Assembly (NCBI GenBank): GCA_026004195.1 | Contig: BPIQ01000003.1 | Location: forward strand, 310,001 to 374,000 | Direction of reading: 5' to 3' | DNA from: Candidatus Binatia bacterium | Lineage (GTDB): Bacteria; Desulfobacterota; Binatia; HRBIN30; BPIQ01 | Length of the DNA: 64,000 bases | Part shown: piece by piece, positions 24,580-33,547 of the stretch | Layout: the number at the start of each line of letters is the position of its first letter | Numbering within the stretch: the stretch's first letter is position 1 | Program-made: the position numbers and the translations under genes | The notes under the pieces: model-generated | Database searches by the model: none | The model's input: only the letters and a program-made list of their open reading frames with translations | Told to the model about the DNA's origin: nothing

Positions 24580-25742
24580 GGATCGCCCACACGAGCGACT
24601 GGCACGCGGGACGCATCTGGAAAAACATCCAGCGCATCGACGAGCTCGCCGCGGTGCTGGACCACCTCGCGCGGTTTCTGGAGAGCGAAAAGGCGGACCT
24701 GCTTCTCGTCTCCGGCGACGTGTTCGACAGCGGGGCGCCTTCCGCGGAAGCCGAACGGCTCGTCTTCGAGTTCCTCAAGCGCACCGGGCAGGCGGGCACA
24801 CGCTCGGTCGTCGTCGCGGGAAACCACGATCATCCGGCCCGCCTCGACGCCTGGGGGACGCTCGCCGAGCTCGTGGGCGTCCGGGTCGTGGGCCTTCCCC
24901 GGCGCGCCGAGAAGGGCGGCGTGATCCGGCTCACGACCCGGTCCGGCGAGAGCGCCACCGTCGCCGCGCTTCCCTTCGCGCCCGCCCATCGCCTGGTCTC
25001 GGCGCTCGAGCTCGCGCGGGACGAAACACTCGCCAAGCAGCGTTACGCGGACGGGTTCCGCCGCATGGTGGAAGCGCTTTCCGCGGAGTTCCGGGCCGAT
25101 ACGGTCAACCTTCTCGTCTGCCACACCCACCTCGAGGGAGCCGTCTTCTCCGGCTCCGAGCGGCAGGTGCACCTCGGAGACGAATGGGCCGCGGCACCCC
25201 AGGCACTCCCCCACCGTGCCCACTACGTGGCCCTCGGACACATCCACCGGCCTCAGCGCGTCCCCGGCGCGCCCGCCCACGCCGAGTACGCCGGCTCGCC
25301 GCTCCAGCTCGACTTCGGGGAAGAGGGGGAGGCGAAAAGTTTCGTGTGGATCGAAGCCTCGCCCGGCGTCCCGGCGCGCGTCGAGAGGATCCCGTACGAG
25401 GGAGGCAAGGAGCTCGAGACCGTGCGCACCACGCTCGAGGATCTCCCGAACATCGCCGACCGGGCGCGCGCCGACCGCTGGCTTCGGGTGGTCCTCTCGC
25501 TTCCCGGCCGAATCCCCGACGCGAGCCGCCGCGTCCGGGAGCTTCTCCCGAACGCGCTCGTCGTACAGGTCGAGCTGCCCGAAGAAGAGCGGGAGGAAAC
25601 CGAGCCGGTTCGCCGGGACGCGAGGCCGGACGCCCTCTACCGGGAGTACTTCCGGAAAGCCCACGGACACGAACCGCCGGCCGAGCTCGTGGAGGCCTTC
25701 GCGAGCCTCTACGAGGGGGAGCTGAGCGAGGAAACCAGCTGA
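24576..25742 (+). CDS. sbcD: Mre11/SbcD-type DNA repair exonuclease
   Basis: 388 residues with the complete calcineurin-like phosphoesterase site: Asp8 and His10 in SDWHAGR, SGDVFDSG, AGNHDHP, CHTHLEG and LGHIHRPQ. The C-terminal third (after about residue 290) is the capping and Rad50-binding part. Working with Rad50, it opens hairpins and processes DNA ends with Mn2+-dependent 3'-5' exonuclease and endonuclease activity. The ATG overlaps the HerA stop and only 6 bases separate it from rad50. Confidence 0.95.
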   Translation: MRIAHTSDWHAGRIWKNIQRIDELAAVLDHLARFLESEKADLLLVSGDVFDSGAPSAEAERLVFEFLKRTGQAGTRSVVVAGNHDHPARLDAWGTLAELVGVRVVGLPRRAEKGGVIRLTTRSGESATVAALPFAPAHRLVSALELARDETLAKQRYADGFRRMVEALSAEFRADTVNLLVCHTHLEGAVFSGSERQVHLGDEWAAAPQALPHRAHYVALGHIHRPQRVPGAPAHAEYAGSPLQLDFGEEGEAKSFVWIEASPGVPARVERIPYEGGKELETVRTTLEDLPNIADRARADRWLRVVLSLPGRIPDASRRVRELLPNALVVQVELPEEEREETEPVRRDARPDALYREYFRKAHGHEPPAELVEAFASLYEGELSEETS

Positions 25743-25748
25743 CGACCC

Positions 25749-28700
25749 ATGCGTCCCCTTCGCCTCGCCGTCGAAGGCTTCACCTGTTTCAAGCGGAGAC
25801 AGGAGGTCGACTTTTCCGACCTCGACCTCTTCGTCGTTTCGGGCCCCACGGGAGCCGGGAAGTCGAGCCTCCTCGACGCCATGATCTTCGCCCTCTACGG
25901 GCGCGTCCCGCGCATGGGGGCACGCGGCCTCTTCGAGCTCGTCTCCCACGGGGCGGACTCCATGTCCGTACAGCTCGACTTCACGGCCCGAGGCCGGACC
26001 TACCGGATCGCGCGCCGCGTCCGCAGGTCGGGACGGAGCCAGGCCGAGCTCGAGGAGCTCCTCGACGGAAAGAGAGCGCCGATCGCAGGGAGCGTCCGCG
26101 AAGTCGACACGCACGTGCAGCGCATTCTCGGCCTCCGCTACGACGCTTTCACGCAGGCCGTCGTCCTCCCGCAGGGGGAGTTCCACCGGTTTCTCAAGAG
26201 CGAGCCCCGGGATCGCCGGGAGATTCTCCGCGACCTCCTCCGCCTCCAGATTTACGAGCGCATGCGGCAGCGGGCCGTGGAGCAGGCCAACGCGGCGCGT
26301 CTCGAGGTGCAGAACCGCGAGAGCCGCCTCGCCGAGGAGTACGCGGGCGCCGACGAGACGATGCTCGGGCGGAAAAAGCGCGAGCTCGAGGAGCTGCGCG
26401 CCCGGGCGGAAGAAAAGCGGCTCGTGCGGGACCGAAAGCGCGAGGAACTCGAAGCCGTGCAGGACCGTCACGAAAAGACGCGGGAGCTCGAAAAAGTCCG
26501 CCAGGAGCGCTCCGAGCTTCTCGGGCAGGAGGAGGAGATACGGGAGCGCAGGAAAGAGCTCGAGCTCGCCCGCAAGGCAAGAGAGGTCGAACCGGTCCGC
26601 CGAAGCACGGAGGCACTCGAGACACGTGCCCGGACGGCGCGGGAGCGCGCCGTCGAAATGCGAACGGAACTCGAGAAGCTCGAGAAGTCGGCCGCCGAGG
26701 CGCGCGAGGCTCTCGCGTGCCGCGAGGCCGAAGCCGAGCGAATTCCCTCCCTCCGCCGGCGGATCCCGGAGCTCGGCGCCGCCGAACGGACACTCGAACA
26801 GCTCGAGAGTGCGAGAAAAAGGCTGACAGAAGCGGAACGGGAGCGGACCCGACGGGAGAAGGAGGCCGAACAGGCGAAAAAAGAGGAAGAAAAGCTCTCC
26901 GAGCGCGCGGCCGAGCTCGAAGCCCTCGTCGCGAAGTGCCGGAAGGAAGTCGAGGGGCTCGGCTATTCCCCGGAACTCGACGAAGCGCTCGAACGGCTCA
27001 GGGAGCCCGCTCTCGAGCTTCGGCGCAAACGGCAGGATCTCGCACGCTACGCCGGGGAAATCGAAAAACGCCGCCGGGAATACGAGACCGCGCGCTCCGC
27101 ACGAGAGCGCGCCGAAGCGCTGTGGAAGGCGGCCGCCGAAGCCGTCGAGCGCGCCGAGGGCGAGCTCGCGCGGGCCGAAGCGCGACGTCGCGAGGCCGAG
27201 CGGACCTCCGCTGCCGCCGTCCTGCGGGAAAATCTCGAAGAGGGAAAACCCTGCCCCGTCTGCGAGCAGGACGTCACCCGACTTCCGCCTCCGCTTCCCG
27301 CTCCCGAGCTCGAGACGGCGCGTCTCGAAGAGCGGCGGGCCGCGGAAGCGCTCCGCGAGGCGCGGGCCGCCGTCGAGTCGGCCCGCGCCGAAAAAGAGTC
27401 GGCCCTGGCCGAAGAACGCGCGGCGACCGAACGGCTCGAGGAATCGCGCCGAGCACGCTCGGAGCTCGAAGCGGACATCCGTCTCGCCGAAGAGCGGCTA
27501 TCGGGAGAAGCGCCCCCGCCCGTCCACGCGGAAAGGGAAGCCACCGTGGAAGAGAAGATCCTGGCGCTCGCCTCGCGCCTCGCCGCGCTCCGCCGCAAGT
27601 TCCGGGAAGCCGAGGAGAAACGGCGCGGAGCCGAGACCGAGCTCGCGAAAGTGCGCGCGAAGCGCGAGGGAGCAGCGACCCGAAAATCCGACCTCGCGGC
27701 GCGTCTCCGAGAGGCGGAGCGGCGGCTCGAAGACTTCCGCCACGAGGTGCGAGAGCTCGAGGAACGTCTCCGCGAGGTTTCGCCCGAGGGCAACCCTCGC
27801 CAGGAACGCGAGCGGATCGAGTCGGAAATCGCACGCCTCGAGAAAGCTCTCGAGGAGGCCCGGCGCCGGGACCGAAAGGCGGAGAGAGACGCCGCCGCCG
27901 CGCGCGAAAAGACACTCGAGGCCGAGCGAAGCGCCGAGCGGGCCGAAGCCGAGGCACGGGAGGCTCGGCGGGATTTCGAAGAGGCTCTGCGGGCCCGGGG
28001 GTTCACGACACCCGACGACCTCCGTCGCGCGTTCCGGGCGGACGAGGAGATGGCGCGGACCGAAAAAACGATCCGCGAGTGGGAAGAGAGCCGCGCGGCC
28101 GTCGAACGCCGCCTCCGCGAGCTCGAAAACGACCTGCGGGGACGTACGGCGAGCGACGAAGAACTCCAGGGCGCGAAAAAGGCTCTCGAAACCGCCGAGC
28201 GCGAACACGAGGAAATCCTTCGTGCCGAGTCGAGGGCCGAGACCGAGCTCCGCGACCTCGAAGAAAGGGTCGCCACGGCCGGTCGACTCCGTGAAGAGCT
28301 CGAGCGTCACAGGACCGTGTACGAGCGCTACCGCCTTCTCGCCGAGGACCTGAAGAGCGACGCCTTCCAGGCCTTCGTGCTCGAGGAAACGTTCCGGTCC
28401 CTCGTCCGAGGCGCCTCCGCCAGGGTTCGCGAGCTCAGCGGCCGCTACACGTTCGAGTTCCGCGACGACGCCTTCTACGTGGTCGACCACGACAACGCCC
28501 GGGAGGAGCGAAGCACGGACACGCTCAGCGGTGGAGAGACCTTCCTGGCCTCCCTCGCGCTCGCGCTCGAACTCAGCGAGCAGGTGCAGCGAGCGGCGGG
28601 CGCCGTGCAGCTCGACAGCCTCTTCGTCGACGAAGGCTTCGGTACGCTCGACCCCGAGACGCTGGACACGGTCGCCTCGGCGATCGAATCGCTCCGCGTG

Positions 28701-28820
28701 GGCGGGCGGATGGTCGGCATCGTCACCCACATCCCCGAGCTCACGGCCCGGCTGCCGCAGAGAATTCGCGTCGAGAAACGCCCCGAGGGATCGAGGGTCC
28801 GGGTCGAGCGCGAGGACTGA
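25749..28820 (+). CDS. sbcC: Rad50/SbcC-type SMC ATPase
   Basis: 1023 residues. Head parts: Walker A GPTGAGKSS (Lys38), Q-loop PQGEFHRFL, signature LSGGETFLAS (from residue 926) and Walker B LFVDEGFGTLD (Asp961, Glu962). Two very long coiled coils flank a zinc hook CPVC (Cys502, Cys505) in the exact middle, which joins two Rad50 molecules. It clamps DNA and controls Mre11. The coiled-coil parts are extremely rich in Glu, Arg and Ala, which makes several other frames open. Last gene of the operon; the convergent sixA gene ends 12 bases away. Confidence 0.97.
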   Translation: MRPLRLAVEGFTCFKRRQEVDFSDLDLFVVSGPTGAGKSSLLDAMIFALYGRVPRMGARGLFELVSHGADSMSVQLDFTARGRTYRIARRVRRSGRSQAELEELLDGKRAPIAGSVREVDTHVQRILGLRYDAFTQAVVLPQGEFHRFLKSEPRDRREILRDLLRLQIYERMRQRAVEQANAARLEVQNRESRLAEEYAGADETMLGRKKRELEELRARAEEKRLVRDRKREELEAVQDRHEKTRELEKVRQERSELLGQEEEIRERRKELELARKAREVEPVRRSTEALETRARTARERAVEMRTELEKLEKSAAEAREALACREAEAERIPSLRRRIPELGAAERTLEQLESARKRLTEAERERTRREKEAEQAKKEEEKLSERAAELEALVAKCRKEVEGLGYSPELDEALERLREPALELRRKRQDLARYAGEIEKRRREYETARSARERAEALWKAAAEAVERAEGELARAEARRREAERTSAAAVLRENLEEGKPCPVCEQDVTRLPPPLPAPELETARLEERRAAEALREARAAVESARAEKESALAEERAATERLEESRRARSELEADIRLAEERLSGEAPPPVHAEREATVEEKILALASRLAALRRKFREAEEKRRGAETELAKVRAKREGAATRKSDLAARLREAERRLEDFRHEVRELEERLREVSPEGNPRQERERIESEIARLEKALEEARRRDRKAERDAAAAREKTLEAERSAERAEAEAREARRDFEEALRARGFTTPDDLRRAFRADEEMARTEKTIREWEESRAAVERRLRELENDLRGRTASDEELQGAKKALETAEREHEEILRAESRAETELRDLEERVATAGRLREELERHRTVYERYRLLAEDLKSDAFQAFVLEETFRSLVRGASARVRELSGRYTFEFRDDAFYVVDHDNAREERSTDTLSGGETFLASLALALELSEQVQRAAGAVQLDSLFVDEGFGTLDPETLDTVASAIESLRVGGRMVGIVTHIPELTARLPQRIRVEKRPEGSRVRVERED

Positions 28821-28832
28821 AACGCGGCCGCG

Positions 28833-29315
28833 CTACCCCGCCGAAGCTTCCGAAAAAACCATCTCCGGCGTCACCAGCGCGACGACGACCCATCCCGCTC
28901 CTTCCCGCCCGAGCCCGACGAGCCCGCCCATGCGAAACCGGACGACCGGAGGCTCGCTGCGCCCCGCGACGAGAAGACTCGCGAGGCGAGAAAGGAACGG
29001 TAGGTGCCCGACGATCATCGAGGATTCTTCCGGTCTTTCCCCGAGCTCGCGGGCGAGGGGCTCCGGGTCGTCGTTCGGCGCGAGCCCCTCGCGCGACCGA
29101 ACCGCGCCCTCCAGAGAGAGCGCCCTCGCGAAAATCTCCGCCGTCTCCGCCGCCCGCCGCTTCCCGCTGTGGAGGATCTCGCGCGGCCGCACGAGGCTCG
29201 AGCGGGCGAAGAAGTCGGCGACCTTTTCGACCTCGGCCCGCCCCCGCGGCGTGAGCGGCCGCTCCGGATTTTCCCGCTCCGTCGTCGCTTCCCCGTGCTG
29301 GACCAGGTAGAGCAT
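28833..29315 (-). CDS. sixA: SixA-type phosphohistidine phosphatase
   Basis: 160 residues of the histidine phosphatase superfamily. The catalytic motif is VQHGEA near the N-terminus (RHG variant with Gln-His-Gly), and the second His is in VGHLPFL. SixA enzymes remove phosphate from phosphohistidine proteins, for example Hpt domains or the nitrogen phosphotransferase system. Replacement of the usual Arg before the catalytic His by Gln is unusual but occurs in SixA proteins. A hybrid kinase is encoded 13 kb away, but no direct link is visible. Confidence 0.85.
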   Translation of the reverse strand: MLYLVQHGEATTERENPERPLTPRGRAEVEKVADFFARSSLVRPREILHSGKRRAAETAEIFARALSLEGAVRSREGLAPNDDPEPLARELGERPEESSMIVGHLPFLSRLASLLVAGRSEPPVVRFRMGGLVGLGREGAGWVVVALVTPEMVFSEASAG

Positions 29316-29490
29316 GGTCGAATACCGCTCCCGCTCGGCGCCCCTTCGCCCATAGTTGGAGAACGGCCCCGGGCGGATGTCAAGGACGAGCCCATCTCGA
29401 CGCGGACGGCCTTCCCCTCTCGCACCGCTCGCCTCCCGACGTTTTCTCGGATATGGAAACTTTCCGTCGGGATTCCCGTTGGAGAATACC

Positions 29491-30102
29491 GTGAGCCTTC
29501 TTCCGATGCTTTTTCTCTTCGCGGGTGCGGCGGCTCCGACGCCGGCTATCGATGCGGCTACACCGACCCGCGTCGTCGAACGTTTCCATGAAACTCTCGT
29601 CTCCGTGCTCCAGGAAGCGGAGACACTCGCCTACGAAGGACGGTTCCGGCGTCTCGAACCCGCGATAGAACGTGCCTTCGACCTCGAATTCATGGCGCGG
29701 TTCGCCATCGGAACGGCGTGGAACGACCTCGACGAAGGCCAGCGCCGGACCTGGGTCGAACAGTTCCGTGCGTTCACCATCGCGAACTACGCGAGCAGGC
29801 TCCGCCGCTACGGGGGGGAGCGCTTCGAAGTACTCGGCGAGGAACCCGCGGCACGGGGAACGGTCTTCGTCCGAACGCGCGTCGTTCGACCCGGAGACGA
29901 AGACGTCTCGCTCGTCTACCGGCTCCGCGAGACCGAACAGGGCTGGCGGATCGTCGACGTCTACGCCAAGGGTACGGTGAGCGAGCTCGCACTCCGACGA
30001 TCGGAATATTCCTCGGTGCTCAGGAAAGACGGATTCACCCGGCTCCTCGAGGTGATCCAGGGGAAGATCTCGGAACTGGCGGCCGGCAAAACCGACGCGT
30101 AA
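29491..30102 (+). CDS. mlaC: MlaC/Ttg2D-type phospholipid-binding protein
   Basis: 203 residues, with a hydrophobic N-terminus (LLPMLFLFAGAAAP) acting as signal peptide. FDLEFMARFAIGTAWNDL and the following FTIANYASRLRRYGGE plus the VRTRVVRP and YRLRETEQGWRIVDVY segments match the MlaC fold, which carries phospholipids across the periplasm between the inner-membrane MlaFEDB complex and outer-membrane MlaA. GTG at 29491 is chosen: TTGGAG lies upstream and the length fits. Only MlaC and MlaA types occur here; the ABC parts must be elsewhere. Confidence 0.85.
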   Translation: MSLLPMLFLFAGAAAPTPAIDAATPTRVVERFHETLVSVLQEAETLAYEGRFRRLEPAIERAFDLEFMARFAIGTAWNDLDEGQRRTWVEQFRAFTIANYASRLRRYGGERFEVLGEEPAARGTVFVRTRVVRPGDEDVSLVYRLRETEQGWRIVDVYAKGTVSELALRRSEYSSVLRKDGFTRLLEVIQGKISELAAGKTDA

Positions 30103-30273
30103 GCCGCCCACGGATCTCCTGCCCCGCGGGCGTCCGGCCGCCCGCCCCGCCGACGCGAGGGGAGCCCCCGACGCCGGACACCTCGAGCGCCGGCCGCACC
30201 CGGCCCCCCTTGGCCCGGAGCTCGACCACCGGGAACGTCCCGCCCGAGCGCGAGAGAGCGGCCCCGCAAGCCC

Positions 30274-31038
30274 TCAAGTCCGCGGAACGAAGGGAGGGCG
30301 GTTGCGCCTGTGCTCTCGCCGACTCCAGATCTCGGCCTCGCGGTTCTGCGAATAAGCGCTCCGGAGTGCGGCGTAGTAGTCGACGGCGGAGCTTTCGAGC
30401 GCTTCGAGCTCCTCGTAGTGCGCCTCGCGGGTGACGAGACCCGCGCCCCCGCCGTAGACGAGCTGCTGCCCCGGGCCGAACACGTAGGAGGTCGGCTGGA
30501 AGAAGAAGTCGACGACATCGCCCACGACATCCCGCGCGGTCGTGGGCCCCAGAAGCGGAACGACCAGGTAGGGCCCGCTCCCGATCCCCGCGAGAGCTAG
30601 GGTCTGTCCGAAATCCGAATGGTGCGGCTCGAGCCGGAGTCCGGCTGCCGGGTCGAAAAGGCCCAGAATTCCGACGGTCGAGTTCAAGAAAAACCGGCCG
30701 AGCGTCGTGCCCGCGTCGCGGAACTCGAGCTGGAGCGTGTCGTTGACGAAGATCGAGGGGGAATTCAGGTTCGCGAAGAAGTTCCGGACGCGGAGCTTCA
30801 CGGGACCCGGAACTACCTTGGAATAAAGTTTCGTCACCGGGTCGAGAAACCAGCGCTCGAGACCTCGGTGGAAAGCGAGCGTCCTGCGGTTGAGCCACTC
30901 GAGGGGGTCCGGCACCGGCTCCTCCGCGAGCTCGAGAGCGAGGAGGTCGACTTCTGCAGCGGGGGATTCGGCAGCCGCGCGCCCCACGGCCGAGCCTGCG
31001 AGGAGCAACACCGAGAACAAAAGCACGCGAACGCGCAC
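30274..31038 (-). CDS. mlaA: MlaA (VacJ) family outer-membrane lipid transport protein
   Basis: 254 residues. Conserved MlaA segments are DPLEWLNRRTLAFHRGLE, LNSPSIFVNDTLQ and GPYLVVPLLGPTTARD. It forms a donut in the outer membrane that removes misplaced phospholipids. The GTG at 31038 is preferred: GGAGAGGG lies 6 bases upstream and a signal peptide (VLLFSVLLLAGSAVGRAAA) begins right after it. No lipobox Cys is visible, so it may not be lipidated. ATG 31080 would overlap metF. It is convergent to mlaC, an arrangement that differs from a standard mla operon; the 171 bases between them hold no gene I can support. Confidence 0.88.
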   Translation of the reverse strand: MRVRVLLFSVLLLAGSAVGRAAAESPAAEVDLLALELAEEPVPDPLEWLNRRTLAFHRGLERWFLDPVTKLYSKVVPGPVKLRVRNFFANLNSPSIFVNDTLQLEFRDAGTTLGRFFLNSTVGILGLFDPAAGLRLEPHHSDFGQTLALAGIGSGPYLVVPLLGPTTARDVVGDVVDFFFQPTSYVFGPGQQLVYGGGAGLVTREAHYEELEALESSAVDYYAALRSAYSQNREAEIWSRREHRRNRPPFVPRT

Positions 31039-31060
31039 CGGAGCCCTCTCCGAACGGCGG

Positions 31061-31975
31061 TCACCGCAACGCCGTCGCATCGGTGAGTCCCAGGTTTTTC
31101 CAGATCTCGACCGTGGCCGTCGACTTGTTGAGCGTGTAGAAGTGGATGCCCCGCACCCCGTGATCGAGGAGATCGCGGCACTGCTCCGTAGCCCAGTGGA
31201 TTCCCACGCGCTCGACCGCGCGAGGATCGTCTCCGCACCGCGCGATCGCCCGCAAGAGACCTGCGGGAAAGCGTGCCCCGCCGGCCAGCTCGGCCATCCT
31301 CTTCATGTTCTCGACGCTCGTGATGGGCATGATCCCGGCGATGATCGGCACGCGGATTCCGGCGATCTCGCACCGCTCGCAAAAGTCGTAGAAGTCCCGG
31401 TTGTCGAAAAAGAGCTGCGTGCAAATGTAGTCGGCACCGGCGTCCACCTTGGCCTTGAGATAGTCCATCTCCAGGAGCCGATTCGGGGTGGCCGGGTGTC
31501 CCTCCGGAAAACCCGCCACCCCGATCCCGAACCCCCGAGGATCGGGGTGAACGCCGCTTTCGTTGAAGGCACGGATGAACCGCACGAGGTCGGCGGCGTA
31601 GCGGAACCGATCCTTCGAGCGGTCGTAGTTCGGCCTGTCCCGAGGGGGGTCGCCGCCGAGCGCGAGGATGTTGCTCACGCCGGCCGCGGCGTAACGCTCC
31701 AGGATCTGCCGGATCTCGTCCTCGGTGTGGCAGACACAGGTCAGGTGCGGGATCGGATCGAGCGAAGTCGTCCGCTGGATCCGGACGACCAGGTCGTGCG
31801 TGAGCTCGCGTGTGGACCCCCCCGCCCCGTAGGTGATCGAAACGAAAGACGGCTTCAGCTCTTCGAGGCGGCGAATCGTCTCGAAAAGGGCTTCGGCGCC
31901 TTTCGGAGTCTTGGGCGGGAAGAACTCGAACGAAACCGTCGTTCTCGTCCGGGCGAAGATGTCGCGGATGTGCAT
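31061..31975 (-). CDS. metF: Methylenetetrahydrofolate reductase
   Basis: 304 residues. VSFEFFPPKTPKG at the N-terminus holds the catalytic Glu of MetF; SITYGAGGS, HLTCVC and LALGGDPP are flavin- and folate-binding segments, and the QLFFDN block binds FAD. It reduces 5,10-methylene-THF to 5-methyl-THF for methionine synthesis. Its stop lies just before the mlaA start on the same strand, so the two may be co-transcribed. A promoter candidate lies 12 bases upstream of the ATG, giving a very short leader; no SAM riboswitch is visible. Confidence 0.95.
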   Translation of the reverse strand: MHIRDIFARTRTTVSFEFFPPKTPKGAEALFETIRRLEELKPSFVSITYGAGGSTRELTHDLVVRIQRTTSLDPIPHLTCVCHTEDEIRQILERYAAAGVSNILALGGDPPRDRPNYDRSKDRFRYAADLVRFIRAFNESGVHPDPRGFGIGVAGFPEGHPATPNRLLEMDYLKAKVDAGADYICTQLFFDNRDFYDFCERCEIAGIRVPIIAGIMPITSVENMKRMAELAGGARFPAGLLRAIARCGDDPRAVERVGIHWATEQCRDLLDHGVRGIHFYTLNKSTATVEIWKNLGLTDATALR

Positions 31976-31987
31976 GCGTCGTTTCTC

Positions 31988-32017
31988 TTTGTACGATCGC
32001 GGGGTGCGGCGAATCAA
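31988..32017 (-). promoter_or_regulatory. Candidate metF promoter
   Basis: On the minus strand, TTGATT (32017-32012), 18-base spacer, TACAAA (31993-31988), with the metF ATG 12 bases further on. Confidence 0.4.
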
Positions 32018-32167
32018 CCGCCCGCGGGCTTGGAAGACGGCAGCGAAAAGCGCTAGGAGTTGTCGGGCCTTCCGAAAAAACGAGCCATCCGCGGCAGCCA
32101 CGAGATCTCCCTTTCGAGTTTTCGGGCGCGTTTTTTCCGGAGGGACACGAGCGTCGCGGGAGGAGCC

Positions 32168-33052
32168 ATGATCTCGGCGGAAGAACGTTACCCGAAAAAG
32201 AAAGTCGAAGTGCACGGCAGGCACATGGCCTACGTGGAAGTGGGCGAGGGGGATCCCGTCGTTTTTCTTCACGGAAACCCGACGTCGTCCTACCTCTGGC
32301 GGAACGTCATCCCCCACGTCGAGGGACTCGGCCGTTGCATCGCGCCCGACCTCGTGGGCATGGGGGACTCGGACAAACTCGAGCCTTCGGGACCCGACCG
32401 GTACCGCTTCGTCGAACACAGGAAGTTTCTCGACGCCTTTTTGGAGCGAGTCGGTGTCCGGAAGAACGTGACCTTCGTCGCGCACGACTGGGGGTCGGCT
32501 CTCGCCTTCGACTGGACACGCCGGCACCCCGAAGCCGTCCGTGGCCTCGTCTACATGGAGGCCATCGTCCGTCCCCTCCGCTGGGAGGAGTGGCCCGAGG
32601 CCGCCCGCTCGATCTTCCAGGCACTGCGTTCCCCCGCCGGCGAGGAAATGATCCTCGAGCGGAACCTTTTCGTCGAAACGATCCTTCCCGCCTCCATCCT
32701 GAGAAAACTCGCCCCGGAAGAGATGGAGGTCTACCGGAGACCGTACCGCGAGCCGGGCGAGAGCCGCCGGCCGACGCTCACCTGGCCGCGAGAGATCCCG
32801 CTCGACGGGGAACCTGCCGACGTGGCGGAAATCGTGGACGCTTATGCGCGTTTTCTCTCGAAGAGCGAGATCCCGAAGCTTTTCGTCGACGCCGATCCCG
32901 GTGCCATTCTCGTCGGTCCCCAGCGCGAGTTCTGTCGCGGCTGGCCCAATCAGGAGGAAGTTACCGTACGCGGCATCCATTTCGTGCAAGAAGACTCTCC
33001 CGACGAGATCGGTCGAGCCATCGCCGGGTGGCTCCGCAAGCTACGCGGCTAG
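32168..33052 (+). CDS. dhaA: Haloalkane dehalogenase (alpha/beta hydrolase)
   Basis: 294 residues. HGNPTSSYLWRNVIPH gives the oxyanion and halide-binding Asn of the LinB/DhaA subfamily; the nucleophile Asp is in VAHDWGSAL (Asp and the halide-stabilising Trp together), and the catalytic His is in GIHFVQEDSP. It hydrolyses carbon-halogen bonds of haloalkanes to alcohols. GGAGGAGCC precedes the ATG. Close homologues also act as epoxide or ester hydrolases, but the HDW nucleophile elbow with the Asn favours dehalogenase. Confidence 0.9.
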   Translation: MISAEERYPKKKVEVHGRHMAYVEVGEGDPVVFLHGNPTSSYLWRNVIPHVEGLGRCIAPDLVGMGDSDKLEPSGPDRYRFVEHRKFLDAFLERVGVRKNVTFVAHDWGSALAFDWTRRHPEAVRGLVYMEAIVRPLRWEEWPEAARSIFQALRSPAGEEMILERNLFVETILPASILRKLAPEEMEVYRRPYREPGESRRPTLTWPREIPLDGEPADVAEIVDAYARFLSKSEIPKLFVDADPGAILVGPQREFCRGWPNQEEVTVRGIHFVQEDSPDEIGRAIAGWLRKLRG

Positions 33053-33116
33053 CTTCGCAGCCGAGAAACCCTTTCGGCATTGCCCCCACGCCCGGTCTCG
33101 ACGAAAGGAGGCGCCC

Positions 33117-33341
33117 ATGGCCGAACAGCGCAGTCGCCGCCGCCACACAGCGCGGGGCGCGGTCACGTTGCCGAGCCTCGGAAGAGCCGGTGCTTCGATC
33201 CGAATCGAAGTCTACCGGGACGAAGAAAAAATCGGTGAACTCGGGCTCGGGCAAGGGTCGATCTGGTGGTACGGGCGGAAGTGGAAACACCCCAAAAGGT
33301 TTTCCTGGTCGAAGTTCGCTCAGCTCATGAGCGAGGCGTGA
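33117..33341 (+). CDS. Small hypothetical protein, 74 aa
   Basis: A basic protein with a strong Shine-Dalgarno AAAGGAGG 7 bases before its ATG. After an Arg-rich tail, the sequence has a pattern of alternating strands (RIEVYRDEEKIGELGLG) ending in an aromatic and Lys-rich stretch (IWWYGRKWKHPKRFSW). No family recognised. The gene stands 64 bases after the dehalogenase on the same strand. The 206 bases downstream hold no further gene, only the promoter of the next one. Confidence 0.65.
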   Translation: MAEQRSRRRHTARGAVTLPSLGRAGASIRIEVYRDEEKIGELGLGQGSIWWYGRKWKHPKRFSWSKFAQLMSEA

Positions 33342-33504
33342 CGGGAGGTTGCAGGCGGCCCGCACCCCCCACCGGAGCCGCGCCTGCCACCACCGACACG
33401 GGAACACGAGCGCCGGCCCTCGCCGGACCGAAGGGGCTTCGCGGCGGCGATGGCCCGAAGGAGCAACGGGGGGGGAACCTGCGAGGCGAACCGGACTTCC
33501 GCCG

Positions 33505-33533
33505 TTGACAGTCACGGGGGCGGGGGCTACGGT
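33505..33533 (+). promoter_or_regulatory. Candidate promoter of the diiron protein gene
   Basis: TTGACA (33505-33510), 17-base spacer, TACGGT (33528-33533). The ATG lies 14 bases after the -10 box, so the leader would be about 8 bases. Confidence 0.55.
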
Positions 33534-33547
33534 CGCCGTGAGCGGTC

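Noticed and set aside
31976-32167. SAM riboswitch or other leader element of metF.
   Set aside because: The promoter candidate leaves only about 5 bases of leader, and no conserved riboswitch core is visible.
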